This document shows, one piece after another, positions 17,321 through 27,460 of a stretch of DNA of 64,000 nucleotides. The stretch is from Streptomyces adelaidensis (GTDB lineage Bacteria > Actinomycetota > Actinomycetes > Streptomycetales > Streptomycetaceae): the NCBI RefSeq assembly GCF_016598475.1, contig NZ_JAEMUX010000018.1:60122-124121 (forward strand), read 5' to 3'. The position numbers were made by a program, and so were the translations under genes. Numbering within the stretch: the stretch's first letter is position 1; each line of letters starts with the position of its first letter. The notes under the pieces were generated by a model that did no database searches, was not told the DNA's origin, and worked only from the letters and a program-made list of their open reading frames with translations.

Positions 17321-17893
17321 CTAGTCGGCCTGGTCGCTCGTTATCAGGGCTCGGAGGTTCTCCAGCTGTATTCGGATCTCCGGGAGGTCCGGGGTGGGGC
17401 GGGTCAGTTGTTTTTCCAGGGTGGCCAGTCTTGAGCTGACCTGCTCGGTGTGTTCCTGTTGCCGCGCCAGCAGGTTCGCCAGCTGCTGGGTCTTGCGGTG
17501 CAGGTCGAGGAAGACGCTGACCTTGGCCCGTAACACCCAGGGGTCGAAGGGCTTGGTCAGGTAGTCCGCGGCGCCGGTGGCGTAGCCGCGGAAGGCGTAA
17601 CCCGTGTCCGAGTCGGTGCCGGTGAGGAAGATGATCGGGACGTCCTTGGTCTGGTCGAGGCGCTTGATGTGGGCGGCGGTCTCGAAGCCGTCCATGCCGG
17701 GCATGCGGATGTCGAGGAGCACGACGGCGAAGCGGTGCCGGAGGAGGGCCTTCATGGCCTCCTCGCCCGAACGGGCGCGTACCAGCGGCTCGTTGAGGGA
17801 TGCCAGGACGGCCTCCAGGGCGATCAGGTTGTCCTCCATGTCGTCGACGAGGAGGATTCCCGCGCTGTGGTCGGTCCGGTCCTGCGGGGTCAT
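17321..17893 (-). CDS. stand-alone response regulator with C-terminal coiled coil
   Basis: A 190-residue protein: a receiver domain (acidic pair D17/D18, phosphoacceptor D61 in LLDIRMPGMDG, conserved T in FLTGTDSD, K in YLTKPFD) followed by about 60 residues with heptad Leu spacing and no DNA-binding domain. It therefore probably acts by protein contact. The start codon overlaps the stop of the upstream hybrid kinase by 4 nt (ATGA), so the pair is co-translated. The arrangement resembles the S. coelicolor osmoadaptation pair OsaA/OsaB; I use that only as a family comparison. Confidence 0.9.
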   Translation of the reverse strand: MTPQDRTDHSAGILLVDDMEDNLIALEAVLASLNEPLVRARSGEEAMKALLRHRFAVVLLDIRMPGMDGFETAAHIKRLDQTKDVPIIFLTGTDSDTGYAFRGYATGAADYLTKPFDPWVLRAKVSVFLDLHRKTQQLANLLARQQEHTEQVSSRLATLEKQLTRPTPDLPEIRIQLENLRALITSDQAD

Positions 17894-20800
17894 GGCGCCT
17901 CGTTCTCTTCGGTACGTTTCTCGGGCGACGGCTCCGCGCCCTCCGGGTCCAGGACCGCGCAGACGACCGTGAGCAGCCGGTCGACGTCCACGGGCTTGGG
18001 TACGTAGTCGTTGGCGCCGCGGGCGATGGACTTCTCGCGGTCGCCGGGCATCGCCTTGGCGGTGAGGGCGACGATGGGCAGACCGGCCCAGCGCGGGGTG
18101 CGGCGGATGGCGGAGATCGTCTCGTAGCCGTCCATCTCCGGCATCATGATGTCCATCAGGACGAGTTCGACGTCCGGGTTGCGCTCCAGGGTCTCGATGC
18201 CCTCGCGGCCGTTCTCCGCGTACAGGACGGTCATGCCGACGCGGCCCAGGACATGGGTGAGGGCGAAGACGTTGCGGATGTCGTCGTCCACGATCAGCAC
18301 CCGGCGGCCGGGCAGGAGCCGGCCCGCGCGCCCCACCTTCCACGCCTCCAGCTTGGTGGGCGCCGGCCAGGCGTCGTCGCTGTCGTACGCGGCCGGGTAC
18401 GGCTCGGTGGCCAGTTGCTCCGGTACGAGCGTGCCGAGGTCCTCGGCGGCGGAGCCGGTCACCCCGTGGCCGGGGCTGAAGACGGGGACGTACAGGGTGA
18501 AGGTCGAGCCCTTGCCGGGGACGCTCTCGGCGATGATCCTGCCGCCCAGCAGGCCGGCGATCTCACGGCTGATGGACAACCCCAGGCCCGTACCGCCGTA
18601 CTTGCGGTTCGTGGTGCCGTCGGCTTGCTGGAACGCCTCGAAGATGACCGGGAGTTTCTCGGCGGCGATGCCGATGCCGGTGTCGGAGACCGCGAAGGCG
18701 ATCACCTCGTCGTGGTCCTCGCGGGTGAAGCGGTGGTCGGGGTCCTTGACCCGGCTGACGGTCAGCTCGACCCGGCCGGACGCGGTGAACTTGATCGCGT
18801 TGGAGAGCAGGTTGCGCAGGATCTGCTGCAGGCGCTGCTCGTCCGAGTACGTCTCGCGCGGCACGTTCTCGCCGACCGTGACGTCGAAGGCGAGGCCCCG
18901 GTCGAGGGTCAGCGGGCGGAACGTGGCGTGGACGTAGTCGAGCAGCTTGATGAGGGGGAGGCGCTTCGGGCGTACGTCCATCCGGCCGGCCTCGATCTTC
19001 GACAGGTCGAGGATGTCGTTGATCAGCTGCAGCAGATCCGATCCGGAGCGGTGGATGGTGGTCGCGAACTGGACCTCCTGGTCGGTGAGATGGCCGTCCG
19101 GGTTGTCGGAGAGCAGCCGCGCCAGGATGAGCAGGGAGTTGAGCGGGGTGCGCAGCTCGTGCGACATGTTCGCCAGGAACTCCGACTTGTACTGCGAGGA
19201 GGTGGCCAACAGGGCTGCCTTCTCCTCCAGTTCGGCGTTCGAGCGCTGCAACTCCGCCTGCTGCTTCTGGAGCTCGTCGGAGCGTTCCTGGAGCTGCGTG
19301 GCGAGGCGCTGGGACTCGCCGAGGAGGGACTCCGTGCGGGAGTTGGCGATGATCGTGTTGATGGCGACGCCGATGGTGTTCACGAACTGGTCGAAGAACG
19401 CCAGATGGACGTCGGAGAAGCGGGAGAAGGAGGCAAGCTCGATCACGCCGAGGAGCTTGTCCTCGAAGAGGATCGGGATGATGACGACGCTGGACGGGGA
19501 GGCCTCCCCCAGCCCGCTGCTGATCTTGATGTAGTCCGGCGGGGCCTCCTTGACCAGGATCCGCTTCTTCTCGCGGGCCGCCTGGGCGACGAGGCCGTGC
19601 ACGGGAAGGGCGCCCGTTTCGACCGTCGCGCCCTGGGCCGCGCCGTAGCCCGCGATGAAGGCGAGGCCCTTGGTGGGCGCCACCGGGAGCGGGGCCGCGC
19701 CGTCCTCGCCGGGGTCGGCCAGGTAGAAGGCGCCGTACTGGGCGTTCACCAGCGGGGTCAGCTCGCGCAGGATCAGGTCGGCGACCTCCATCAGGTCGCG
19801 GTGGCCCTGCATCAGGGCGGCGAGGCGGGCGAGGTTGGACTCCAGCCAGTCCTTCGCGCGGGTGGTCTCGCGGAGGTTGGCCACCATCAGGTTGATGTTG
19901 TCCTTCAGCTCGGCGACCTCGCCGCGCGCCTCCACCGTGATCGAGCGGGTCATGTCGCCCTGGGTCACGGCCGAGGCGACCTCGGCGATGGCGCGGACCT
20001 GGGTGGTCAGGTTCAGGGCGAGTTCGTTGACGTTCGTCGTCAGGCGCTTCCAGGTGCCGTACACGCCCTCGACCCTTGCCTGGCCGCCGAGCTGGCCCTC
20101 TGAGCCGACCTCGCGGGCGACCCGGGTGACCTCGGAGGAGAAGGAGGAGAGGGTGTCGACCATCGTGTTGATGGCGGTCTTCAGCTCCAGGATCTCGCCG
20201 CGCGCGTCCACGTCGATCTTCTTGGAGAGGTCGCCGTTCGCGACGGCCGTCGTCACCTGGGCGATGTTCCTGACCTGCGAAGTCAGGTTGTCCGCCATGT
20301 AGTTGACGTTGTCGGTCAGGTCCCGCCACACACCCAGGACGCCGAGCACCTGGGCGCGTCCGCCGAGGCGGCCGTCGGTGCCGACCTCGCGGGCCACGCG
20401 GGTCACCTCGTCGGCGAAGGCGCGCAGCTGCTCCACCATCGTGTTGACGGTGTCCTTCAGTTCGAGGATCTCGCCGCGCGCGTCGACGGTGATCTTCTTG
20501 GAGAGGTCGCCGTTCGCGACGGCCGTCGTCACCTGGGCGATGTTCCGGACCTGTGAAGTCAGGTTCACGGCCATGAAGTTGACGTTGTCCGTGAGGTCCT
20601 TCCAGACGCCGGAGACGCCGCGGACCTGGGCCTGGCCGCCGAGGTTGCCCTCCGTGCCGACCTCGCGCGCGACCCTGGTCACCTCGTCCGCGAAGGCGGA
20701 GAGCTGGTCGACCATTGTGTTGATAGTCGATTTCAGCTCCAGGATCTCGCCCTTCGCCTCGACCGTGATCTTCTTGCCGAGATCGCCCTGGGCGACCGCG

Positions 20801-22023
20801 GTGGAGACCTGGGCGATGTTCCTGACCTGCGAAGTCAGGTTGTCCGCCATGAAGTTGACGTTGTCGGTGAGGTCCTTCCAGACACCGGAGACGCCCCGGA
20901 CCTGGGCCCGGCCGCCGAGGTTTCCCTCGGTGCCGACCTCGCGGGCTACTCGGGTGACTTCGTCGGCGAAGGCGGAGAGCTGGTCGACCATCGTGTTGAT
21001 GGTGGACTTCAGCTCCAGGATCTCGCCCTGTGCGTCGACGGTGATCTTCTGGCTCAGATCGCCGTTCGCGACGGCGGTGGTGACCTGGGCGATGTTGCGG
21101 ACCTGGGAGGTCAGGTTCGACGCCATGAAGTTGACGTTGTCGGTGAGGTCCTTCCACACGCCCGATACGCCCCGGACCTGGGCGCGACCGCCCAGCCGGC
21201 CTTCGGTGCCGACCTCACGGGCCACACGCGTGACCTCGTCGGCGAAGGCGGAGAGCTGGTCGACCATCGTGTTCACGGTGAGCTTCAGCTCCAGCAGCTC
21301 GCCGGTCGCCTCGACGGTCACCGTGCGGGTCAGGTCGCCGCGCGCCACGGAGGTGGTCACCAGGGCGATGTCGCGTACCTGCGCGGTCAGTCGGGCGGCC
21401 ATCGTGTTGACCGTCTCGGTCACGTCCCGCCAACTCCCGGACAAGCCACGGACCTTGGCTCGGCCGCCGAGCCGCCCTTCCGTGCCGACCTCGCGGGCCA
21501 CCCGGGTCACCTCGCCGGTGAACAGCGACAACTGGTCGACCATCTTGTTCACGGCGCGGCCCAACCGTCGTAGATCGCCCCGGAGTTGACGATTGCCGTC
21601 GTGCAGGTCGACGCGTTGGGTGAGGTCGCCGCCGGCCACCGCGTCCAGCACGCGCGTGGCGTTCACGGCGGGGGCGACCAGGGCGTCGAGGGTCTGGTTC
21701 ACGTCGTCGACGCGGGTCGCCCAGGCGCCCTGGCCGGGGCTGGCCGAGAGCCGCTCGTCGAGGCGGCCGTGCCGGACCAACTCCCGGCGTACGCGCTGCA
21801 CTTCGTCGCCGAAGTGGGTGCTGCGGTCGATGATCTGGTTGAAGAGGGCGCACAGTTCCGCCACCGGCGTGGGGCCGGTCTCCGGGACCTTGGTGAAGCT
21901 GCCGTCGCGGGCGGCGGTCATCGCCGCGGTCAGCGCGCGCAGATCGGATGCCCGGATCAGATCGTCCGTTCGGCTGCCTTTCTGACCGTCTTCGAGCACC
22001 TGCGTAGCACTGTCGTCACTCAT
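17890..22023 (-). CDS. hybrid sensor histidine kinase with six tandem HAMP-type repeat units
   Basis: A 1377-residue cytoplasmic-looking kinase with no obvious membrane segment. After a short N-terminal part come six near-identical units of about 92 residues (each with [10 protein letters not shown] and GDL...GEILELK, that is paired HAMP-like helices). A GAF domain follows (about 730-880), then a coiled coil, HisKA with [11 protein letters not shown] (His near 954), HATPase ([17 protein letters not shown]) and a C-terminal receiver (Asp in [11 protein letters not shown] near 1290). Tandem HAMP arrays with this core occur in Nik1-like osmosensing kinases and in OsaA. The ATG at 22023 (MSDDSATQ) is chosen; an upstream extension overlaps the divergent gene. 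It is translationally coupled to the response regulator. Confidence 0.92.
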   Translation of the reverse strand: MSDDSATQVLEDGQKGSRTDDLIRASDLRALTAAMTAARDGSFTKVPETGPTPVAELCALFNQIIDRSTHFGDEVQRVRRELVRHGRLDERLSASPGQGAWATRVDDVNQTLDALVAPAVNATRVLDAVAGGDLTQRVDLHDGNRQLRGDLRRLGRAVNKMVDQLSLFTGEVTRVAREVGTEGRLGGRAKVRGLSGSWRDVTETVNTMAARLTAQVRDIALVTTSVARGDLTRTVTVEATGELLELKLTVNTMVDQLSAFADEVTRVAREVGTEGRLGGRAQVRGVSGVWKDLTDNVNFMASNLTSQVRNIAQVTTAVANGDLSQKITVDAQGEILELKSTINTMVDQLSAFADEVTRVAREVGTEGNLGGRAQVRGVSGVWKDLTDNVNFMADNLTSQVRNIAQVSTAVAQGDLGKKITVEAKGEILELKSTINTMVDQLSAFADEVTRVAREVGTEGNLGGQAQVRGVSGVWKDLTDNVNFMAVNLTSQVRNIAQVTTAVANGDLSKKITVDARGEILELKDTVNTMVEQLRAFADEVTRVAREVGTDGRLGGRAQVLGVLGVWRDLTDNVNYMADNLTSQVRNIAQVTTAVANGDLSKKIDVDARGEILELKTAINTMVDTLSSFSSEVTRVAREVGSEGQLGGQARVEGVYGTWKRLTTNVNELALNLTTQVRAIAEVASAVTQGDMTRSITVEARGEVAELKDNINLMVANLRETTRAKDWLESNLARLAALMQGHRDLMEVADLILRELTPLVNAQYGAFYLADPGEDGAAPLPVAPTKGLAFIAGYGAAQGATVETGALPVHGLVAQAAREKKRILVKEAPPDYIKISSGLGEASPSSVVIIPILFEDKLLGVIELASFSRFSDVHLAFFDQFVNTIGVAINTIIANSRTESLLGESQRLATQLQERSDELQKQQAELQRSNAELEEKAALLATSSQYKSEFLANMSHELRTPLNSLLILARLLSDNPDGHLTDQEVQFATTIHRSGSDLLQLINDILDLSKIEAGRMDVRPKRLPLIKLLDYVHATFRPLTLDRGLAFDVTVGENVPRETYSDEQRLQQILRNLLSNAIKFTASGRVELTVSRVKDPDHRFTREDHDEVIAFAVSDTGIGIAAEKLPVIFEAFQQADGTTNRKYGGTGLGLSISREIAGLLGGRIIAESVPGKGSTFTLYVPVFSPGHGVTGSAAEDLGTLVPEQLATEPYPAAYDSDDAWPAPTKLEAWKVGRAGRLLPGRRVLIVDDDIRNVFALTHVLGRVGMTVLYAENGREGIETLERNPDVELVLMDIMMPEMDGYETISAIRRTPRWAGLPIVALTAKAMPGDREKSIARGANDYVPKPVDVDRLLTVVCAVLDPEGAEPSPEKRTEENEAP
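19860..21530 (-). repeat. six tandem ~276-bp coding repeats (HAMP units)
   Basis: The DNA coding for the HAMP array repeats with a 276-bp period (92 codons), with long identical stretches such as the codons for [16 protein letters not shown] and [10 protein letters not shown]. High identity at DNA level suggests recent unequal exchange or gene conversion, and the number of units may vary between strains. Confidence 0.8.
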
Positions 22024-22126
22024 GGTGGCCCACTTCGGTAACTCGGCGCTTATGAGCCTGGCCAGTCTGTCACTCTGTCCGTGCCGCCTGAGGCCTATTC
22101 GTCCGAACTTCTCAGGGAGCCGCTCA

Positions 22127-25100
22127 GTGGGGGCCATTCCGACTCAACGGGAGACCGTGTCCTGTATTTCCGGTGCGCCGGCGCACGCGGGGGGCGTGTA
22201 TGTCGGGCCCGAGTCCTTGTATGCGGGGCTTGGTTCCGGGCCTGCGGGTGGGGGTGCGGGCGCCGACCGGCGCACGGTCGCGCACGTGTCGCTGTCCGGC
22301 GGTCCGCTCGCGCCGGGAGCCGCCCGGCGCTTCGTCGGTGCCGCGCTCGCGGAGTGGGCCGAGCTCGACCCGCCCGGCGTCGCCGGCCTTGGCCTCGGCC
22401 TCACCGACCGGCTCGTCGAGGACGTGCTCGTCGTGGTCAGCGAGCTGGTCACCAACGCGGTCGTCCATGCCGGCACCGATGTCGAGTTGCTGTGCCGGTT
22501 CGGCCGCGACGCCCCCGCCGACGCCGGTTGGCTGGTCGTAGAGGTCTCCGACCACCACCCCTCCCGGGCGGTACGCGGCGAGGGCGCCGAACGCCCCTAC
22601 CTCGTCGAACGGCCCTATGAGGAGGCGGAGTACGGACGCGGCCTGAGCCTCGTCGCCGCCCTCTCCGAAGCCTGGGGCGTCACCTACCGCACCGGCGTGA
22701 AGACCGTCTGGGCCCGGCTGTCTGTCGACGGGGCGATGACGGTGGAGGACGCGATCGAGGCGTACGGGGCCGATGAGGGGGATGTGGGGGCGTACGCGGG
22801 TGCGGGTGCGGGTGCGGGTGCCGGCGCCGGTGCTGGTGCCGGCGCCGGTGCTGGTGCCGGTGCCGGCATCGGCGGGAGGGGGTACGAGGGTGATGAGGGC
22901 GGATTCGAACACGGCTCGGGCCTGGTCGACCTGGTCGCCCCCGTGCCGAGGCGCGGTGGGGGAAACGACCGGGAGTGGCTGAACCGGGGTGCCCTCTCCT
23001 TCCTCGCCGAGGCGTCCGATCTGCTCGCCGGGCAACTGGACGAGGACCTGGTCGCCGCCCTCACCGGACAACTCCTCGTGCCGAGGCTGGCCGACTGGTG
23101 CGCGGTATGGCTGGAGGACGAGGCGCTGGGCTGGCGCGGCGACGGTCCCCTCGGCCCGGCGCCACGGCTCGCCCGAGTCTGGCACAGCAGCGAGAACCGG
23201 ATCGAGGACCTCCGCCTCGCCCTGGAAAAGAACCCCCCGAGGCTGCCCGAGTCCGTGCGCTCCCGGCCGATGCCGGTGCCGTGGCCCTGGCCGGGAGGGG
23301 AATCTGGGGCGCCGTGTGGGAGGGAGCCGGGGTGGGGACCCGGGATGGAGCCGGGCTCGGGGACGGATTCCGGGACGGTGGCGGGATCGGGGACGGTGCC
23401 GGGATCGGGATCGGGGCCGGGATCGGGACCGGAATCTGGGGTGGTGCCGGGATCGGCATCGGGGATGGAGCCCGGACAGGACTCGCGGACCGGAACGTCC
23501 GAGGCGAAGGCCGACGGCGAGGCCGGGGCAAGCAGCGAGGGCAGGCCGGAGGCGGGCCAGGACGGCAGGCCTGCGGAGGTGCGCGACGGCGGGTCGGCCG
23601 AGGTGCGCGATGGTGGGTCGGTGGAGGGCTGCGAAGGCGGGGCGGTGTCGAGTCGCGCTGGCAGGCCTGCGGAGGACCGTGAAGACGGGTCGGCGGAGGA
23701 CCGCGGCGGAGGGTCGGTGTCGAGCCGCGACGGTAGGCCTGCCAAGGACCGCGACGGCGGGCCGGCGGAGAGTCGCGAGGGCGGGGCGGCGGAGAGTCGC
23801 GAGGGCGGGGCGGCGGAGGACCGCGACGCCGGGTCGGTGGAAGGGCTGGCGGAGAATCACGACGGCGGGCCTGCGGAGGACCGTGAAGACGGGTCGGCCG
23901 AGGGCCGCGAGGGTGGGTCGGTGGCGAGCCGAGACGGCGGCCCGGCGGGGACCCACGACGGCGGGCACGCGGAGGCCCGCGCAGATCGGTCGGTCGAGGA
24001 CCGCGACGGCGGCCCGGTGGACGACGGCAGAGGCGGTCCTGTAGAGGACCACGACGGCGGGCCCGCAGAGGACTCCGCAGACCGGTCGGTCGAGGACCGC
24101 GACGGCGGCCCTGCGGAGGACTGCGAAAGCGGCCCGGCCGAGGCCCCCCAAGGCGGCCCACTGGAAGACCCCGAAGGCGGCTCGGCGGAAGACCCCGAAG
24201 GCGGCCCGGCGGCGAACCTCCAAGGCGCCCCCTTGGAGAACCCCGAAGGCGCCCACCTGGAGAACCCCGAAGGCGCCCCCCTCGACATTCGCGAAAGTGA
24301 AGGTGGGGCTGCCCTCGCCTATCGTCTCATCGCCGGCGGACGCCCCCTCGGCACGCTCGTCATCGGCCGGGCCGGACTGCTTCGGTTTCCGGATGAGGTG
24401 ACCGGGCTGGTGGAGGATCTGAGTCGGCGGGTCGCGCTGGCGATCGGGGCGGCGCGGCAGTACACGCGTCAGGCCACCATCAGCCGGATCCTGCAGCGGG
24501 GACTGCTGCCGGGGGCGGTCGCCGAGATTCCCGGGGTGTCGAGCGCGCTCGTGTACGAGCCGTGCGACAAGGGTGGACCCAGTGGCGACTTCTACGACCT
24601 GTTCCCGGCGGGCCGCGGCCGCTGGTGCTTCGCGATCGGAGACGTGCAGGGCAAAGGCCCCGAGGCGGCCGTGGTCATCGGCCTCGCCCGGCCCTGGCTG
24701 CGGCTGCTCGCCCGCGAGGGATACGGCGTCGCCGATGTGCTCGACCGCCTCAACCAGCTCCTCCTCGACGACGCGACCGAGGCGGCCGACGCGGCCGCCC
24801 GTGCCCTGGTCACGGCCGGCGCCCCCGGCCTCGTCGACCCCGACTGCTCACAGATCCGCTTCCTCTCGCTCCTCTACGGCGAACTCGTCCCCGTCGACGG
24901 CGGCGTCCGCTGCACCCTCGCCTCCGCAGGCCACCCGCTGCCGCTGCTCCTCGGCCCCGACGGCACCGTACGGCCGGTGGCCGAGCCGCAGACGCTGCTC
25001 GGGGTGATCGAGGACACCGAGTACGTCTCGGAGACGTTCGAGCTGCGCCACGGCGAGACGCTGCTCTGTGTGACCGACGGGGTGACCGAGCGGCGCAGCG

Positions 25101-25264
25101 GTCCGCACATGTTCGACGACGGGGACGGCCTCGCCACCGCGCTCGTCGGCTGCGCCGGGCTCGACGCCCAGCTGATCGCCGAACGGATCCGCCGCCTGGT
25201 GCACGACTTCGGCAACCGGCCCCCGGACGACGACCTCGCGCTGCTGGTGCTGCAAGCCGAGTAG
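22127..25264 (+). CDS. PP2C/SpoIIE-type phosphatase with anti-sigma-like kinase domain and repeat-split GAF domain
   Basis: A 1045-residue protein. Domains in order: an RsbW-like HATPase (SELVTNAVVHAG near residue 104, GRGLSLVAALS); a G/A run (about 223-248); the first half of a GAF-like domain (about 283-380); a 340-residue low-complexity insert, first G/S/P-rich, then about 30 eight-residue GGxAExRx quasi-repeats (about 478-720); the second GAF half (GGRPLGTLVIGRAGLLRF); and a SpoIIE phosphatase domain (about 785-1045: GPSGDFYD, GDVQGKG, SAGHP, LLCVTDG, DDDLALLVL). Such proteins control anti-sigma antagonist partner switching. The GTG at 22127 has AGGGAG 8 nt upstream. It is divergent from the HAMP kinase. 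Confidence 0.85.
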   Translation: MGAIPTQRETVSCISGAPAHAGGVYVGPESLYAGLGSGPAGGGAGADRRTVAHVSLSGGPLAPGAARRFVGAALAEWAELDPPGVAGLGLGLTDRLVEDVLVVVSELVTNAVVHAGTDVELLCRFGRDAPADAGWLVVEVSDHHPSRAVRGEGAERPYLVERPYEEAEYGRGLSLVAALSEAWGVTYRTGVKTVWARLSVDGAMTVEDAIEAYGADEGDVGAYAGAGAGAGAGAGAGAGAGAGAGAGIGGRGYEGDEGGFEHGSGLVDLVAPVPRRGGGNDREWLNRGALSFLAEASDLLAGQLDEDLVAALTGQLLVPRLADWCAVWLEDEALGWRGDGPLGPAPRLARVWHSSENRIEDLRLALEKNPPRLPESVRSRPMPVPWPWPGGESGAPCGREPGWGPGMEPGSGTDSGTVAGSGTVPGSGSGPGSGPESGVVPGSASGMEPGQDSRTGTSEAKADGEAGASSEGRPEAGQDGRPAEVRDGGSAEVRDGGSVEGCEGGAVSSRAGRPAEDREDGSAEDRGGGSVSSRDGRPAKDRDGGPAESREGGAAESREGGAAEDRDAGSVEGLAENHDGGPAEDREDGSAEGREGGSVASRDGGPAGTHDGGHAEARADRSVEDRDGGPVDDGRGGPVEDHDGGPAEDSADRSVEDRDGGPAEDCESGPAEAPQGGPLEDPEGGSAEDPEGGPAANLQGAPLENPEGAHLENPEGAPLDIRESEGGAALAYRLIAGGRPLGTLVIGRAGLLRFPDEVTGLVEDLSRRVALAIGAARQYTRQATISRILQRGLLPGAVAEIPGVSSALVYEPCDKGGPSGDFYDLFPAGRGRWCFAIGDVQGKGPEAAVVIGLARPWLRLLAREGYGVADVLDRLNQLLLDDATEAADAAARALVTAGAPGLVDPDCSQIRFLSLLYGELVPVDGGVRCTLASAGHPLPLLLGPDGTVRPVAEPQTLLGVIEDTEYVSETFELRHGETLLCVTDGVTERRSGPHMFDDGDGLATALVGCAGLDAQLIAERIRRLVHDFGNRPPDDDLALLVLQAE
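23560..24290 (+). repeat. degenerate 24-bp tandem repeats inside the phosphatase gene
   Basis: About 730 bp of in-frame quasi-repeats coding GG(S/P)AE(D/S)R(D/E). The reading frame is kept throughout although the DNA is very repetitive, which suggests the protein is still made. Unlike the flanking GAF halves, the tract has no hydrophobic core. Confidence 0.8.
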
Positions 25265-25321
25265 GGAGCCGGAATAGGGAGCCGGAACAGGGGAGTGCGC
25301 AGGTGCTGGACAATGGAAGGC

Positions 25322-26554
25322 ATGCCTTCCGCACTCCCCGACGGTGAACCGGTACCCGACGACGGCACGCTCCCCGCGTCCGCGCTCGCCGGGGCCGCCG
25401 AGCGTCCCCTCGGGTTCTACCTGCACGTCCCGTACTGCGCGACCCGCTGCGGCTACTGCGACTTCAACACCTACACCGCGACCGAGCTGCGCGGCACCGG
25501 CGGTGTCCTCGCCTCCCGCGACAACTACGCCGAGACCCTGATCGACGAGGTCCGCCTCGCCCGCAAGGTCCTCGGCGACGACCCGCGCCCGGTCCGCACG
25601 GTCTTCGTCGGCGGCGGCACGCCCACGCTGCTGGCCGCCGACGACCTCGTACGGATGCTGGGGGCGATCCGCGACGAGTTCGGGCTCGCGGACGACGCGG
25701 AGGTGACGACGGAGGCGAACCCCGAGTCGGTGGACCCCGTGTACCTGGCGACCCTGCGGGCCGGCGGCTTCAACCGGGTCTCCTTCGGTATGCAGAGCGC
25801 CCGGCAGCACGTCCTGAAGGTGCTCGACCGTACGCACACGCCGGGTCGCCCCGAGGCGTGTGTCGCGGAGGCCCGCGCGGCCGGCTTCGACCACGTCAAC
25901 CTCGACCTGATCTACGGCACACCCGGCGAGTCCGACGACGACTGGCGGGCCTCCCTGGACGCGGCCCTCGGCGCCGGACCCGACCATGTCTCCGCCTACG
26001 CCCTGATCGTCGAGGAGGGCACCCAGCTCGCGCGGCGCATCCGCCGGGGCGAGGTCCCGATGACGGACGACGACGTGCACGCCGACCGGTACCTCATCGC
26101 CGAGGAGACGTTCTCGGCCGCCGGCTTCGACTGGTACGAGGTCTCGAACTGGGCCACGTCCGAGGCGGGCCGGTGCCTGCACAACGAGCTGTACTGGCGC
26201 GGCGCCGACTGGTGGGGCGCGGGCCCCGGCGCCCACAGCCACGTCGGGGGCGTGCGCTGGTGGAACGTCAAGCACCCGGGCGCCTACGCGAGCGCCCTGG
26301 CCACCGGCCGCTCTCCCGGCGCCGGCCGCGAACTCCTCTCGGACGAGGACCGCCGGGTCGAACGCATCCTGCTGGAGCTGCGACTGCGCGAGGGCTGCCC
26401 GCTGTCCCTGCTGCGCGAGGAAGGCCTGGCCGCGGCCGGGCGGGCACTGTCCGACGGGCTCCTGGAGGCGGGGCCGTACGGGGAGGGGCGTGCGGTGCTG
26501 ACCCTGCGGGGGCGGCTGCTGGCCGACGCGGTGGTGCGGGACCTGGTGGACTGA
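25322..26554 (+). CDS. hemW: heme chaperone HemW (radical SAM)
   Basis: A 410-residue radical SAM protein with the cluster motif CATRCGYCDFN, followed by FVGGGTPTLL and TTEANPESV, and a C-terminal HemN-like domain. The CX3CX2C motif followed by D-F, and the lack of extra coproporphyrinogen oxidase features, point to HemW, which delivers heme, rather than HemN. The ATG at 25322 (MPSALPDGE) matches relatives; an ATG at 25313 is also in frame. It lies between the phosphatase and DUF3097, upstream of hrcA, as in other actinobacteria. Confidence 0.92.
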   Translation: MPSALPDGEPVPDDGTLPASALAGAAERPLGFYLHVPYCATRCGYCDFNTYTATELRGTGGVLASRDNYAETLIDEVRLARKVLGDDPRPVRTVFVGGGTPTLLAADDLVRMLGAIRDEFGLADDAEVTTEANPESVDPVYLATLRAGGFNRVSFGMQSARQHVLKVLDRTHTPGRPEACVAEARAAGFDHVNLDLIYGTPGESDDDWRASLDAALGAGPDHVSAYALIVEEGTQLARRIRRGEVPMTDDDVHADRYLIAEETFSAAGFDWYEVSNWATSEAGRCLHNELYWRGADWWGAGPGAHSHVGGVRWWNVKHPGAYASALATGRSPGAGRELLSDEDRRVERILLELRLREGCPLSLLREEGLAAAGRALSDGLLEAGPYGEGRAVLTLRGRLLADAVVRDLVD

Positions 26555-26610
26555 CGGCCGCCCCGACCCGACCGCTGTCGGGTCGGAGGGGACGGGGGCT
26601 GGACGGGGGC

Positions 26611-27417
26611 TCAGGGCGCGGGCTCGGTCACATGGTCGATGAGACGCTCGACGCATCCCAGCAGCTCCGGCTCCAGGTCCCGGTACGACCGCACCCGCCC
26701 CAGAATCCCCTGCCAGGCCGCCCCGGTGTTCTCCGGCCACCCCAGCGCCCGGCACACCCCCGTCTTCCAGTCCTGCCCGCGCGGCACCCGCGGCCACGCC
26801 TCGATGCCCAGGGACGACGGCTTCACGGCCTCCCAGATGTCGATGTACGGGTGGCCCACGACCAGGGCGTGATCGCTGGTCACCGACGCGGCGATCCGGG
26901 ATTCCTTGCTGCCGGGGACCAGGTGGTCGACCAGGACGCCGAGGCGGGCGTCCGGGCCGGGGCCGAAGTCGGCCACGATCGCCGGGAGGTCGTCCACGCC
27001 CTCCAGGTACTCGACGACCACGCCCTCGATACGCAGGTCGTCGCCCCAGACCCGCTCGACGAGTTCGGCGTCGTGGCGGCCCTCGACGTAGATACGGCCG
27101 GCGCGGGCCACCCGGGCGCGGGCGCCGGGTACGGCGACCGAACCGGAGGCGGTGCGGGCGGGCCGCGACGGCGCCGCCGACGGCCGGACGAGCGTCACCA
27201 CCCGGCCCTCCAGCAGGAACCCGCGCGGCTCCAGCGGGAACACGCGGTGCTTGCCGAAGCGGTCCTCCAGGGTCACCGTGCCCGCCTCGCAGCGGATCAC
27301 CGCGCCGCAGAAGCCGGTGCCGGGCTCCTCGACCACCAGGCCGGGGTCGGCCGGGACCTCGGGGGCCGGCTTGGGCTTCTTCCAGGGCGGGGTCAGGTCC
27401 GGGGAGTACTGGCGCAT
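26611..27417 (-). CDS. DUF3097 family protein
   Basis: A 268-residue protein matching the actinobacterial DUF3097 family in order and motif content: a small beta-barrel-like N-terminal part (GTVTLEDRFGKHRVFPL), then RIYVEGRHDAELVERVWGDD, LVDHLVPGSKES and HPYIDIWEAVKP. The EGRHDAELVE and DHL stretches resemble a Toprim-like fold, so a nucleic-acid role is possible, but the function is not known. It converges with hemW and is followed 40 nt downstream of its start by the MBL gene in the same orientation. Confidence 0.85.
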   Translation of the reverse strand: MRQYSPDLTPPWKKPKPAPEVPADPGLVVEEPGTGFCGAVIRCEAGTVTLEDRFGKHRVFPLEPRGFLLEGRVVTLVRPSAAPSRPARTASGSVAVPGARARVARAGRIYVEGRHDAELVERVWGDDLRIEGVVVEYLEGVDDLPAIVADFGPGPDARLGVLVDHLVPGSKESRIAASVTSDHALVVGHPYIDIWEAVKPSSLGIEAWPRVPRGQDWKTGVCRALGWPENTGAAWQGILGRVRSYRDLEPELLGCVERLIDHVTEPAP

Positions 27418-27460
27418 TCGGATGACGATAGGAGAAGCCCGGCCCGAATCTCCCCCGCGC

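Noticed and set aside
18563..21157. Long alternative frame on the minus strand within the hybrid kinase gene
   Set aside because: Its Arg/Pro/His-rich repeats only echo the HAMP repeats in another frame.
22124..24256. 710-codon minus-strand frame opposite the phosphatase
   Set aside because: It is the complement of the GGxAExRx repeat tract; the plus frame has true GAF, ATPase and SpoIIE motifs at both ends.
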